Positions 1 to 9,855 of a DNA stretch of 51,326 nt are shown here, one piece after another. The notes beneath the pieces were generated by a model. It saw nothing but the letters and a program-made list of their open reading frames with translations, made no database searches and had not been told where the DNA came from. Made by a program: the position numbers and the translations under genes. Numbering within the stretch: position 1 is the first letter of the stretch; each line of letters starts with the position of its first letter. Source of the stretch: Flavobacteriales bacterium (GTDB lineage Bacteria; Bacteroidota; Bacteroidia; Flavobacteriales_D; Crocinitomicaceae); assembly GCA_003331365.1 (NCBI GenBank), contig QOQC01000002.1, positions 1-51,326 of the forward strand. Direction: 5' to 3'.

Positions 1-2
1 TA

Positions 3-491
3 TTAGTTCAAATTAATCACAGCGCCTCAAAACCGAATGTAACACCCACCTTCACTAACGACTTAGATATTAAATTCCAACGTATTGGATTGCCAGATAC
101 AACTATTCGATTTACAATATCGAGTAACTCAGAAATATTTAGCATAAATAATATCGGTACCATTAATGGTACCATTACTATAGACCCGAGAAACTGGATT
201 ATTAATAAGGTCGGATCCATAACGGGAAGTAATATAACAGAAGTCGATCATTTAGAAAATAATATCGAAAATATTCAGCTGAGTCCTAATCCTTCAAATG
301 GTGTATTTAGAGTTGAAAACCTGAAAAATAAAGCAGATGTAATCGTAAGAGATATGAACGGTAAAATCAGAAAAACACAAGCCATTACACCACAAGATTT
401 AATTGATATAAAAAATTTAGGTAAAGGAATTTACTTAATTGAAATACAATTAGATAAATCAAGTAAATTGCTGCGATTAATTAGCTACTAG
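3..491 (+). CDS. T9SS type A sorting domain-containing protein, 5'-truncated by window edge
   Basis: Frame is open from position 3 through the listed TTG at 90 to the stop at 491. C-term 'IQLSPNPSNGVFRVENL...VIVRDMNGKI...IKNLGKGIYLIEIQ' is a typical Por secretion C-terminal domain. Confidence 0.85.
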   Translation, partial: LVQINHSASKPNVTPTFTNDLDIKFQRIGLPDTTIRFTISSNSEIFSINNIGTINGTITIDPRNWIINKVGSITGSNITEVDHLENNIENIQLSPNPSNGVFRVENLKNKADVIVRDMNGKIRKTQAITPQDLIDIKNLGKGIYLIEIQLDKSSKLLRLISY

Positions 492-502
492 AATAATCAT
501 TC

Positions 503-1384
503 CTAAAGGGCACCTTCTTTAAGAGAATAAGGAGAAATAAGGATTTTTTTAGCTCCCAATCTCTCAATAACCCACTTCGTTTTAACAGCCGCAAATGGCG
601 CCATTTTCTTTCTAATGGGGATAATAAACTCATTCTGATTTCTTTCTTCTTGCGTTGAATAAATCAAATTATTCAATGACTTCATGAAAGGTTCAATTTC
701 AAGCTCAACTGTTTCTCTTGTTTTTGGAAAAGGTTTATGATAAATGAGCTCATAAAAAGTCTCAAAGGTTCCAGATGAACCTATCAGTATGTTAACTTCA
801 TTTTTTGAGAAGAAATCCTCTGACTCACGTTCAATAAATCCCTCAATACGTTTAACATCCTCATCTGTAAAAGGGTCAGTACATGAAAAGGTCTGATACA
901 AGCGTGAAACTCCAATCTTTAGGGATACCATTTCTTGAATACCATTTTTATTAGCCTCAATAAATTCTGTGCTTCCCCCTCCTATATCCATAATCATAGC
1001 ATTGGAATCAAATTGATGACATAGTGAAACACCTTTGTAAATGTATTCAGCCTCTTTATTACCATCGATGATTTGAACTTCACGACCTACTTTTTCTTTA
1101 ACCAATCTCAAAAACAAATCTGAATTATTGGCCTCTCGAACTGCGGCTGTGGCAATAAGTTTTACGCTTGGAACTTTGTAATCCCTGATAATTTCTTCGA
1201 ATTCAACCAATGCTTTAATTGCACGCCTGATGGCATCTTCAGCGAGAATACCCTTTGTTATTCCTCCCATTCCCAATGCGACCCCTCGTTTTGTTGAATA
1301 AACAACAGAAATGCTTTCGTCAGAACAGTCAGCAATTAATAAATTGAAAGTATTCGTTCCTAAATCAATAACCCCTTTTCTCAT
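503..1384 (-). CDS. ppx: Ppx/GppA family exopolyphosphatase/phosphatase
   Basis: N-term 'MRKGVIDLGTNTFNLLIADC' and 'AMIMDIGGGSTEFI' are Ppx/GppA ASKHA-fold motifs. Confidence 0.85.
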   Translation of the reverse strand: MRKGVIDLGTNTFNLLIADCSDESISVVYSTKRGVALGMGGITKGILAEDAIRRAIKALVEFEEIIRDYKVPSVKLIATAAVREANNSDLFLRLVKEKVGREVQIIDGNKEAEYIYKGVSLCHQFDSNAMIMDIGGGSTEFIEANKNGIQEMVSLKIGVSRLYQTFSCTDPFTDEDVKRIEGFIERESEDFFSKNEVNILIGSSGTFETFYELIYHKPFPKTRETVELEIEPFMKSLNNLIYSTQEERNQNEFIIPIRKKMAPFAAVKTKWVIERLGAKKILISPYSLKEGAL

Positions 1385-2712
1385 TAGTCGGATTTGAGCC
1401 AGGTCATTAATTTCCGAAGAGAAAGTGAATGACCAAATTCTAAGATTCCACCACGAAAAATCCTACCCGCAACATAGAGCATAAAGACGGTTGAAATCAT
1501 AAGAGTTACCAAAGAGACAATCAAAAGATATCCTGAACCAGGAGGATAACCTTGACAAATCTTAACCATCAAAACCACAGGTGAGGTAAATGGCACGAAT
1601 TGACATACACTGGAAAAATCAGATTGAGGATAAAGCACAGTAAAATAACCCGCATAAAGAGAAAAAAGAAGCAGTGCAATGATAGGTATAGAAAATTGTT
1701 GACCATCACTTTCAGAGCCCGATGCTGAAGCAATTAAACTGAAAAAAGCACCATAAAAGAAATATGCCAATATAAATACGACCAAAAAAACAGGCAAAAT
1801 AATTGCCAAATTGAGCCTTTCGTATATCAATTCAATCATTTCGTTTTGATGCATAGCGCCAAACTGATTGTTTAAAATGTTTGTTCCTTCATTTAATTGC
1901 ATATTAATGTATGCATCCGAAACGAAAAACTCTGTGAAAATATAATTTTGAAAAACCCACAAACCAGCACCTATAATTCCAAACCATACGAAAAGTTGAA
2001 ATAAGGCTGATAGCCCTATTCCCAACATCTTCCCAATCATAAGCTGCCTTGGCTTGACGATTGAGACCAAAACCTCCACAATTCTATTCGATTTTTCTCT
2101 TGAAACACCCCGAAGAATTGACATTCCAAACGTTATAATAAATAAAAATATGATACCTCCGAAAAATAAGCCAGCCCAGCCTTCAGTTTTAGACTCTATT
2201 CCCATTGGATCATTTATATTTCTAAAATCCATATTTAAGGGCTGTTTTATCTCTCTGAACTTGGGTACAGTTAGATTAGTGAATTCATTGACCAAAACCT
2301 CCTCTATTCTTCTTTCCGTAGTGAACTTAATTGAGTTCTTTGTATCTGATGATAAAAAATCTCTGTAGAACACAAATACTTTTTTATTATTCAATACTTT
2401 CTCATTGACCTCAAGTAGCGCATCAAATCGTTGATAATCTTTACCCAGTTTGAATTCATCTATTTCCAAATAGCTATCGACAAAGTAGTAATGGATATTT
2501 CCATTGTTCTTTGATGAGATAACTCCCTCCATAATATTTCCGGGATCCGCAATCAACACATTGAGCTCTTTCTTACCCTGATCATTGGCTTTTACCAAGA
2601 AATAAGCAAGTGTCAAAACCATCAATGGACCCAAGAAGAGCATAAAAATAAAGGAACGGTTCAGCACTCTTTCTTTGAACTCTCGCATTGCAATAATCCA
2701 GCTCTGCTTCAT
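1384..2712 (-). CDS. ABC-2 / NatB-like ABC transporter permease
   Basis: Multi-TM protein with 'GVSREKSNRIVEVLVSIVKPRQLMIGKMLGIG'. Overlaps the downstream ATPase gene by 4 nt. Confidence 0.85.
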   Translation of the reverse strand: MKQSWIIAMREFKERVLNRSFIFMLFLGPLMVLTLAYFLVKANDQGKKELNVLIADPGNIMEGVISSKNNGNIHYYFVDSYLEIDEFKLGKDYQRFDALLEVNEKVLNNKKVFVFYRDFLSSDTKNSIKFTTERRIEEVLVNEFTNLTVPKFREIKQPLNMDFRNINDPMGIESKTEGWAGLFFGGIIFLFIITFGMSILRGVSREKSNRIVEVLVSIVKPRQLMIGKMLGIGLSALFQLFVWFGIIGAGLWVFQNYIFTEFFVSDAYINMQLNEGTNILNNQFGAMHQNEMIELIYERLNLAIILPVFLVVFILAYFFYGAFFSLIASASGSESDGQQFSIPIIALLLFSLYAGYFTVLYPQSDFSSVCQFVPFTSPVVLMVKICQGYPPGSGYLLIVSLVTLMISTVFMLYVAGRIFRGGILEFGHSLSLRKLMTWLKSD

Positions 2713-3632
2713 GCTTCTGAATTTTCGTTATTTACCAAGTCCAAAAAGATTTCCTGCATGTTTAATCGTTTTCTTGAAACAAACTCAATGCTTACATGGC
2801 CTTTAATATTGCCAATCAAATCATCTACAGATCTTTCTCCTCTTTGGATAAGTATTGCTTCAAATAAACCTTCTTCGATTTCCTCTTGATTCATGAGCTC
2901 AAAATCCGTCCATAAGGCATTTGCAAAGGCAATTTTAGTCCCTCGGTACCTTACTATGAACTTCTTTGATTGGTATTTTTTTTGCAGCTCTGAAAATGAT
3001 GAATCTGCTAATTTTTCACCCTTGTTTAAAAGTAAAATATGAGAACAAGTATCTTGAACGCTTTGCATATTGTGGGTACTTAATAATATGGTTTTCCCAT
3101 TGCTTTTGAGTTCTTTTAGCTCAGTCATGATTAAATCCACATTAATTGGGTCAAATCCACTTAGAGGCTCATCCATTATAATAAACTCAGGATCATGTAC
3201 AATTGCAGCAATAAATTGAACTTTCTGTGCCATTCCCTTTGATAAAGACTCAATTTTTTGATGCTTCCAATTATATACTTCAAATTTATTTAACCAATAA
3301 TCTATTTGTTTAAACGCATCTCCATTAGACATACCTCGAAGCCTACATAAAAATAAAAGCTGATTTCCAACGGTCATTGATTTATACAAGCCGCGCTCCT
3401 CAGGCAAGTAACCCATTTGTTTTAAATGAGTTTGATTTAATAATTCTCCCTTATACCTGAGATGACCTGCATTTGGCGCTATCATTTGATTGATGATACG
3501 AATAAGCGTTGTTTTTCCTGCTCCATTAGGGCCCAATAAGCCTGTGATTTCCCCACTAGGTATTTGAGCTGAAATATTATTCAATGCAAGGTGCCTTTGA
3601 TAAGACTTTGAAATATCACAGATTTCAATCAT
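2709..3632 (-). CDS. ABC transporter ATP-binding protein (NatA-like)
   Basis: Walker A 'GLLGPNGAGKTTLIR', signature 'LSKGMAQKVQ', Walker B 'FIIMDEPLSGFDP'. The ATG at 3632 (MIEICDIS) is more plausible than the TTG at 3650. Confidence 0.9.
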   Translation of the reverse strand: MIEICDISKSYQRHLALNNISAQIPSGEITGLLGPNGAGKTTLIRIINQMIAPNAGHLRYKGELLNQTHLKQMGYLPEERGLYKSMTVGNQLLFLCRLRGMSNGDAFKQIDYWLNKFEVYNWKHQKIESLSKGMAQKVQFIAAIVHDPEFIIMDEPLSGFDPINVDLIMTELKELKSNGKTILLSTHNMQSVQDTCSHILLLNKGEKLADSSFSELQKKYQSKKFIVRYRGTKIAFANALWTDFELMNQEEIEEGLFEAILIQRGERSVDDLIGNIKGHVSIEFVSRKRLNMQEIFLDLVNNENSEA

Positions 3633-3663
3633 AGCATCGTAATAATACAAAAAACTTAAATAG

Positions 3664-4572
3664 TTAATTCGTCTCGTTCCAAGTTTCTTTCAACGATGAC
3701 CATTTGAATATTTTTTTATAAATCAGAAATAAAATGGGAAAAACTGCCAATGATATGACTAAATCGATCCAACCAATTTCAGGAGGTGCTGTATTTACAA
3801 ATACAGCATTTGTTTGAAAAACCTGCCAGTTATTTGATACCATTAATGCCGTAAAAATATTATTTGCAGCGTGATAACCAATAGAGAGCTCTAATCCATT
3901 ATCATATAAGGCCAAAAGTCCTAAAAACACGCCTGATGCAATGTAATAGATGATCACATGATTTCCAATAGCCTCAATTTCAGGATTACCTAGATGCATC
4001 ATTCCAAACATAATTCCAGATAAAATTACAGCATGCTTATTCGAACCAATTTTCATTTTCAAACCCTGCATTAGATAACCTCTAAATATCACCTCTTCAA
4101 TCGTAGTTTGTATAGGAATGATAAGAATGGCAATAATTATAAGCACCAAAAACTTTGAAAGATCAAAGTTCAATTGATATGAATTGCTATAAAAAATCTC
4201 AAAAAATGTGGTTACCGACAAAACACCTACAATCAAAAAAAAGCTAATCAAAGTCCTTTTCCAATCAAAAGATGTTCTTCCCGTAAATATTGTCTTTACA
4301 GTTCTTTTATGGATATACTTTAAAGCAAGGAGAAATGAAATGAAAACCAGTATGAAAGGAAACATCAGCCAAAATAGAACTCTATTTTCTCCAAGTACCA
4401 AAATAAAGTCGCTCATTGATGCCTCCCCACCACCTAGACTGGCATGAAGACTATAATCGATGAATAAACCAAAAGATCCAATTACGTACGAAAGAAAAAT
4501 GATGGCTATCGTCAGAACATAGGACGCAGCACTGTTTTCCCCAAACTTACCTAGGTCAATAAAGCGCATCAT
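3664..4572 (-). CDS. CPBP family intramembrane metalloprotease
   Basis: Multi-TM protein with '[12 protein letters not shown]' and 'GIMFGMMHL' (Abi/CPBP motifs). 4-nt overlap with dnaJ. Confidence 0.85.
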   Translation of the reverse strand: MMRFIDLGKFGENSAASYVLTIAIIFLSYVIGSFGLFIDYSLHASLGGGEASMSDFILVLGENRVLFWLMFPFILVFISFLLALKYIHKRTVKTIFTGRTSFDWKRTLISFFLIVGVLSVTTFFEIFYSNSYQLNFDLSKFLVLIIIAILIIPIQTTIEEVIFRGYLMQGLKMKIGSNKHAVILSGIMFGMMHLGNPEIEAIGNHVIIYYIASGVFLGLLALYDNGLELSIGYHAANNIFTALMVSNNWQVFQTNAVFVNTAPPEIGWIDLVISLAVFPILFLIYKKIFKWSSLKETWNETN

Positions 4573-5678
4573 GAGAACATGTCACGCATTTTGGTAAAGA
4601 AACCTTTGTCCTTATTTTCTGGGTTAGGGATAAAATTTTCCGAATCTTGTAGCTGCTCAATAATTTCCTTTTCCTTTTTAGTCAATTTTGTCGGAGTCCA
4701 AATATTGATATGAACAAACATATCACCAGACCCATATCCTTGAACATTGGACAAGCCCTTTCCTCTCAAACGCAAAACTTTACCACTTTGAGTACCGGGT
4801 TCAACCTTAATTTTTGCCTTTCCTGAAATGGTAGGAACCTCTACACTCGCACCCAAAACCGCATCCATGAAACTAACCACCGCCTCATAATGTACATTAT
4901 CTCCATCTCTTTTTAATTCTGGATGTTCAATCTCTTCGATGACCACCATAAGATCTCCAGGAACCCCGTTAAAGGGGCCTGCATTACCTTTACCCCTCAC
5001 ATTTAATTGCATACCTTCCTCAACACCGGCCGGAATTTCAATTTCTATAACCTCTTCTTGTCTTTTCAAACCATTTTGGTCAGCACCTGCAGGTTTTTTG
5101 TCAATCATTTTTCCTGCTCCTTGACAAACATTACAAGCGGATTGAGTTTGCATGGCACCTATAAAAGTTTGGGCCATCCTTGTTATTCGACCCGTACCAT
5201 TACAGTTCGAGCAATTTTTATAGGTTACGCCTTCGGCATTAACCAATTTATTTACTTTAATTTTTTTCTTTACACCATTCGCAATATCCTCAAGTGTCAA
5301 CTTCATCTTAACCCTAAGGTTGGAACCTTTAACCACTCTAGAACCTCCTCTACTTCCACCAAAGCTACCTCCAAAAGCGCCTCCAAAGATGTCTCCAAAC
5401 TGAGAAAATATATCATCCATATTCATCCCAGCTCCTCCTCCAAAGCCTTGCCCCATTCCAGCATGACCAAACTGATCATAACGAGATTTCTTTTCGGGAG
5501 TGCTTAAAACTTCATAAGCTTCAGCGGCTTCCTTAAACTTTTCCTCTGCAGCCGAATCATCAGGATTTTTGTCCGGATGGTATTTCAGTGCAAGTTTGCG
5601 ATAGGCTTTTTTAATTTCTGACTCGGAGGCTCCTTTAGAAACACCTAAAACTTCATAATAATCTCTTTTTTGGCTCAT
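4569..5678 (-). CDS. dnaJ: Chaperone DnaJ
   Basis: J-domain with HPD ('[28 protein letters not shown]'), G/F region, two CxxCxGxG motifs, C-terminal substrate-binding domains. Immediately downstream of grpE. Confidence 0.95.
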   Translation of the reverse strand: MSQKRDYYEVLGVSKGASESEIKKAYRKLALKYHPDKNPDDSAAEEKFKEAAEAYEVLSTPEKKSRYDQFGHAGMGQGFGGGAGMNMDDIFSQFGDIFGGAFGGSFGGSRGGSRVVKGSNLRVKMKLTLEDIANGVKKKIKVNKLVNAEGVTYKNCSNCNGTGRITRMAQTFIGAMQTQSACNVCQGAGKMIDKKPAGADQNGLKRQEEVIEIEIPAGVEEGMQLNVRGKGNAGPFNGVPGDLMVVIEEIEHPELKRDGDNVHYEAVVSFMDAVLGASVEVPTISGKAKIKVEPGTQSGKVLRLRGKGLSNVQGYGSGDMFVHINIWTPTKLTKKEKEIIEQLQDSENFIPNPENKDKGFFTKMRDMFS

Positions 5679-5688
5679 TTAACTCGGT

Positions 5689-6258
5689 TTATTGTCCAAC
5701 AACTACTTTGGCATAACGCAATACTTTATCATTTAATAGATATCCCTTCTCAACGTCATCAATAATTTTACCCTTAAGCTTTTTATCCTCTGTAGGCATG
5801 TTAGCAACGGCTTCGTGCACCTCAGGATCAAAAACTTCTCCTTTGGCTTCCATAGGTTTTAAACCTTTGGTTTTGAGGATTCCAGTGTATTTATTATAAA
5901 TCAAGGAAAATCCTTCTTTAATAGCCACAACATCCTCCGAATCTTGATTGTTTGAGATGGCTCTCTCGAAGTCATCAATAACTGGAATCAAATCTTTTAA
6001 AAGTTCTGCATTCGCATTCGTAATTAGGTCTAATCGCTCTTTGTTGGTTCTTTTTCTGAAGTTTTCAAACTCAGCATAAAGTCTCATGAATCGATTATTT
6101 AACTCATTATATTTTTCTTCAGGAGTGTGCTCTTGTACTTCTTCCTTTAAAGCATCATCTACTTGCTTGTTGGAATCTACAGCTTGCTCTTGAGTATCTT
6201 GTGACTTTTCATCAAGATTCTCATTTCCCTTTTTGTTCGTCTTCTTTTTTACTGCCAT
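5689..6258 (-). CDS. grpE: Nucleotide exchange factor GrpE
   Basis: 'LYAEFENFRKRTNKERLDLITNANAELLKDLIPVIDDFERAI' and 'VFDPEVHEAVA' are GrpE hallmarks. Confidence 0.95.
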   Translation of the reverse strand: MAVKKKTNKKGNENLDEKSQDTQEQAVDSNKQVDDALKEEVQEHTPEEKYNELNNRFMRLYAEFENFRKRTNKERLDLITNANAELLKDLIPVIDDFERAISNNQDSEDVVAIKEGFSLIYNKYTGILKTKGLKPMEAKGEVFDPEVHEAVANMPTEDKKLKGKIIDDVEKGYLLNDKVLRYAKVVVGQ

Positions 6259-6402
6259 AAATACATTGTTTTTACCGTTTTCTTTCTGACAAAGAACTTG
6301 CCATAATTGTTTTTAGGACATGCTGTCATATATTTGTCTATTTTGTACGCAAAAGTGTCAGAATTAAGTTGAGAATCAAAATTAAATACATTAAAAATCA
6401 CT

Positions 6403-7125
6403 ATGTATTCAGAGGAATTCGATAAAATTGTTCATTACAGAAGAAGTAATAGATCATTTGATCCCGAAATTGAGGTTAAGGATGAGATCATTGAGAAGAG
6501 TATAAAAAGAGCCATTTTAGCACCCAATAGTAGCAACATGCAGCTTTGGGAATTTTATTGGATAAAGTCTCCTGAAGAGCTAGCCCGGCTAACTCCTTTA
6601 TGTTTAAGCCAATCTGCAGCAAAAACTGCAAAGCATATGGTTGTTTTTGTTACCCGTAAAGACCTCTGGAGATCAAGAGCAAAATGGAACTATGAAATAA
6701 TCAAGAAAACCATAAAGGGAAAGCCAAGCAAACTACAAAAAAGAGGGCTAGCCTATTACAAAAAATTGATTCCCCTCGTATATATGAATGATCCCTTATA
6801 TATTTTATCCTCAATACGAAAAAGCATTAGTTTTTTTGGGGGAATCAGAAAACCTTTTTACAGACTTGGCGGAAAGAGCGAGCAACGAATTGTTGTTCAC
6901 AAATCTTGTGCCTTAGCGGCCCAAAACTTTATGCTATCTATTTCAGCTGAAGGCTTCCATTCGTGTCCTATGGAAGGATTCGATAAAAGACGCGTAAAAA
7001 AGATGCTAAAACTTCCATACGGAGCTGAAATCAATATGATTGTTTCAGTAGGTAAAGGAACTGAAAAAGGTATTTGGGGTCCACGATACCGTGTTCCTTA
7101 TGAAGAAGTTGTATTTAAGCGTTAG
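6403..7125 (+). CDS. Nitroreductase family protein
   Basis: N-term 'YRRSNRSFDPEIEVKDEIIEKSIKRAILAPNSSNMQLWEFYWI' matches the FMN-binding nitroreductase N-terminus. Confidence 0.85.
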   Translation: MYSEEFDKIVHYRRSNRSFDPEIEVKDEIIEKSIKRAILAPNSSNMQLWEFYWIKSPEELARLTPLCLSQSAAKTAKHMVVFVTRKDLWRSRAKWNYEIIKKTIKGKPSKLQKRGLAYYKKLIPLVYMNDPLYILSSIRKSISFFGGIRKPFYRLGGKSEQRIVVHKSCALAAQNFMLSISAEGFHSCPMEGFDKRRVKKMLKLPYGAEINMIVSVGKGTEKGIWGPRYRVPYEEVVFKR

Positions 7126-9663
7126 CTATTCCTCCTTCTTTTTGGGACTTGTCTTTTTAGGCTTAGATTCCTTTTGATGTATAACGTCTAATCCATCTTT
7201 CGAAGAATTCAAATCTAGAGTGATTTTCTCACCTTCCTTAAAATTGGCCTTGATGATTTCCTCGGCCAATGGATCTTCAATAAATTTTTGAATCGCACGT
7301 TTGAGAGGTCTTGCACCAAATTTTTCATCATAACCATTATCTACAATAAAATCCTTTGCTTTTTGAGTTAATACAACATCAAATCCAAGAGATAATATAC
7401 GCTCATATAGTTTCTTTAGCTCAATATCAATAATTAAATGAATTTCCTTTCTACCGAGCGACTTAAACATGATCATATCATCAATTCTATTCAAAAATTC
7501 GGGTGAAAATGCCTTTCTCAATGCTTTCTGTATCACAGACTTTACATTTTCGTCTTTTGAATCCTGCTGAGCTTGAGTACCGAAACCGACACCAGTACCA
7601 AATTCAGCAAGCTGTCGGGCACCAATATTTGAGGTCATGATTATTATTGTATTCTTGAAATCAATTTTACGACCTAGGCCATCTGTCATGTGTCCATCGT
7701 CCAATACTTGTAAAAGTAAATTAAAGATATCAGGGTGCGCTTTTTCTATTTCGTCAAGTAAAACTATCGCATACGGCTTCCTTCTCACTTTTTCAGTAAG
7801 CTGACCTCCTTCTTCATATCCAACATATCCTGGAGGCGCTCCAACCAATCTTGAAATCGAAAATTTCTCCATGTATTCTGACATATCAATACGAATCAAG
7901 GCTTCCTCGGTATCAAACAGATTTTTCGCTAAGACCTTTGCCAGCTGAGTTTTACCCACCCCAGTTGGCCCCAAAAAGAAAAAGGAACCAATTGGCTTAT
8001 TTGGATCCTTTAATCCCGCTCTATTTCGCTGAATAGCCTTAACAACTTTTTCTATAGCTTCATCTTGTCCAATTACATTTTCTCTAATAGAATCTGCCAT
8101 TACAACGAGCTTTCCTGTTTCTGATTGAGAAACCTTTGTCACAGGAATTCCACACATCATCGAAACTACCTCCGCTACATTCTCCTCTGTAACTGTGATT
8201 TTATTCGTTTTAGATTCTTCCTCCCATTTCGTTTTTGCCTCCTCAAGTTGTTCTAGTAGTTTGCGCTCACTATCTCTTAGCTCCGCAGCCTTTTCATATT
8301 GCTGAGAACGAATTACCTCTGCTTTTTGATCTTTGAGCTCTTCCACCTTATTTTCGATTTCAGTAATTTCTTTAGGCACGTTTATATTCGTAATATGAAC
8401 CCGTGAACCTACCTCATCCAACGCATCAATTGCCTTGTCAGGCAAATGCCTGTCAGTAATATATCGTTCGGTGAGCTTTACGCAAGAGAGTATGGCTTCA
8501 TCTGTGTATCGCACAGAGTGATGATCTTCATAGCGCTCCTTTATATTCATTAAAATTTGAACAGTTTCTTCTTGATTCGTAGGTTCTATAATTACTTTCT
8601 GAAAACGCCTTTCCAAAGCTCCATCCTTCTCGATATGCTGCCTGTATTCATCTAAGGTAGTTGCTCCAATCGCCTGCAATTCACCTCGCGCTAAGGCAGG
8701 CTTAAACATGTTTGAAGCATCTAGTGAACCACTTGCGCCACCCGCACCAATGATCGTATGAATTTCATCAATGAACAAAATAATATCAGGATTCTTTTCG
8801 ATTTCCTGCATTACTGCTTTCATTCGCTCCTCAAACTGACCACGGTATTTTGTTCCAGCCACTAAAGAAGCCAAGTCTAATGAAATGATACGTTTGTTAA
8901 ATAATACTCTAGACACTTTTCTTTGTACAATCCTCAATGCTAAACCTTCAGCTATTGCACTTTTTCCAACTCCTGGCTCACCAATGAGGATCGGATTGTT
9001 CTTTTTTCTTCTTGATAATATTTGACTTACCCTTTCAATTTCTTTTTCGCGTCCAACGATAGGATCTAACTTACCAACCTCAGCCATTTTGGTTAAATCC
9101 CTTCCAAAATTGTCTAAAACTGGTGTTTTGGACTTGGGGTCTGATGACTTTTTAGAAGACGAGGATGAAAATGGTTCATCTTCCTCACTGCTACTTCCAG
9201 GAAACTCTGATTTCGGATCTTTTCTTTCCTCTATAAGAAGCTCGTATTCCGCTCTTGCATTTTCGTACATAATTCCGTATTTATTCAATATTTTACACGC
9301 TGCACAATCCTCATACCTCAAAATCGTTAACAAGATATGTTCAGTACCAATAATCGAACACTTAAATTGCTTGGCCTCGAGATAAGATTGTTTGATAATA
9401 TTTTCTGTTTGTTTTAATAAGGGCAAATTATTGTTTTCGATTTGTGCAACGGCTGACTTTCCCAACAACACATCTATTTCTGTTTTGATTTGCTTCAAAT
9501 CAAGCTGAAATTCTTGAATGATATTCACTGCAGTCCCTTCGTTCAACTTAATCAAGCCTAACAAAAGGTGTTCAGCACTGACAAATTCATTACGCAAACG
9601 AAATGCTTCTTGCCTACTATAAGACATTAAATCTTTGACTCTTGCTGAAAATTTCGCTTCCAT
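7126..9663 (-). CDS. clpC: ATP-dependent Clp protease ATP-binding subunit ClpC
   Basis: Clp N-domain, two AAA+ modules ('GEPGVGKSAIAEG', 'GPTGVGKTQLAKVLAKNLF') and a UVR-like linker. Start set to the ATG at 9663 (MEAKFSARVKDLMSYS); the 9732 start adds a non-homologous extension and lies upstream of a candidate -7 element. Confidence 0.95.
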   Translation of the reverse strand: MEAKFSARVKDLMSYSRQEAFRLRNEFVSAEHLLLGLIKLNEGTAVNIIQEFQLDLKQIKTEIDVLLGKSAVAQIENNNLPLLKQTENIIKQSYLEAKQFKCSIIGTEHILLTILRYEDCAACKILNKYGIMYENARAEYELLIEERKDPKSEFPGSSSEEDEPFSSSSSKKSSDPKSKTPVLDNFGRDLTKMAEVGKLDPIVGREKEIERVSQILSRRKKNNPILIGEPGVGKSAIAEGLALRIVQRKVSRVLFNKRIISLDLASLVAGTKYRGQFEERMKAVMQEIEKNPDIILFIDEIHTIIGAGGASGSLDASNMFKPALARGELQAIGATTLDEYRQHIEKDGALERRFQKVIIEPTNQEETVQILMNIKERYEDHHSVRYTDEAILSCVKLTERYITDRHLPDKAIDALDEVGSRVHITNINVPKEITEIENKVEELKDQKAEVIRSQQYEKAAELRDSERKLLEQLEEAKTKWEEESKTNKITVTEENVAEVVSMMCGIPVTKVSQSETGKLVVMADSIRENVIGQDEAIEKVVKAIQRNRAGLKDPNKPIGSFFFLGPTGVGKTQLAKVLAKNLFDTEEALIRIDMSEYMEKFSISRLVGAPPGYVGYEEGGQLTEKVRRKPYAIVLLDEIEKAHPDIFNLLLQVLDDGHMTDGLGRKIDFKNTIIIMTSNIGARQLAEFGTGVGFGTQAQQDSKDENVKSVIQKALRKAFSPEFLNRIDDMIMFKSLGRKEIHLIIDIELKKLYERILSLGFDVVLTQKAKDFIVDNGYDEKFGARPLKRAIQKFIEDPLAEEIIKANFKEGEKITLDLNSSKDGLDVIHQKESKPKKTSPKKKEE

Positions 9664-9688
9664 TATTTCAAAAGATTGAAGTATGACA

Positions 9689-9696
9689 CAAATATA
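9689..9696 (-). promoter_or_regulatory. Candidate Bacteroidota -7 element (TATATTTG) for clpC
   Basis: Matches TAnnTTTG about 25 nt upstream of the ATG at 9663. No good -33 TTG at standard spacing. Confidence 0.4.
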
Positions 9697-9797
9697 ATAT
9701 GAAATTTTTGCGATAGCCTTGTATTTATCCACAATTTATCACCATATATTGTTAGTAAAAACATGATTTTTACCTTAACAAAGGCGCTGTAATTGAT

Positions 9798-9805
9798 TAT
9801 TTTTG
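9798..9805 (+). promoter_or_regulatory. Candidate Bacteroidota -7 element (TATTTTTG) for gyrA
   Basis: Matches TAnnTTTG 50 nt upstream of the gyrA ATG. No clear -33 TTG. Confidence 0.35.
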
Positions 9806-9855
9806 ATACTCTTTGAAAAGAGCAATAAATAAAAGTTAATTTTTAGATTGAAAAT

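Noticed and set aside
2054-2368. 104-aa + ORF inside the ABC permease gene
   Set aside because: Antisense shadow ORF with no supporting motif.
5007-5507. 166-aa + strand ORF inside dnaJ
   Set aside because: Fully antisense to a clearly conserved gene, with biased composition and no family resemblance.
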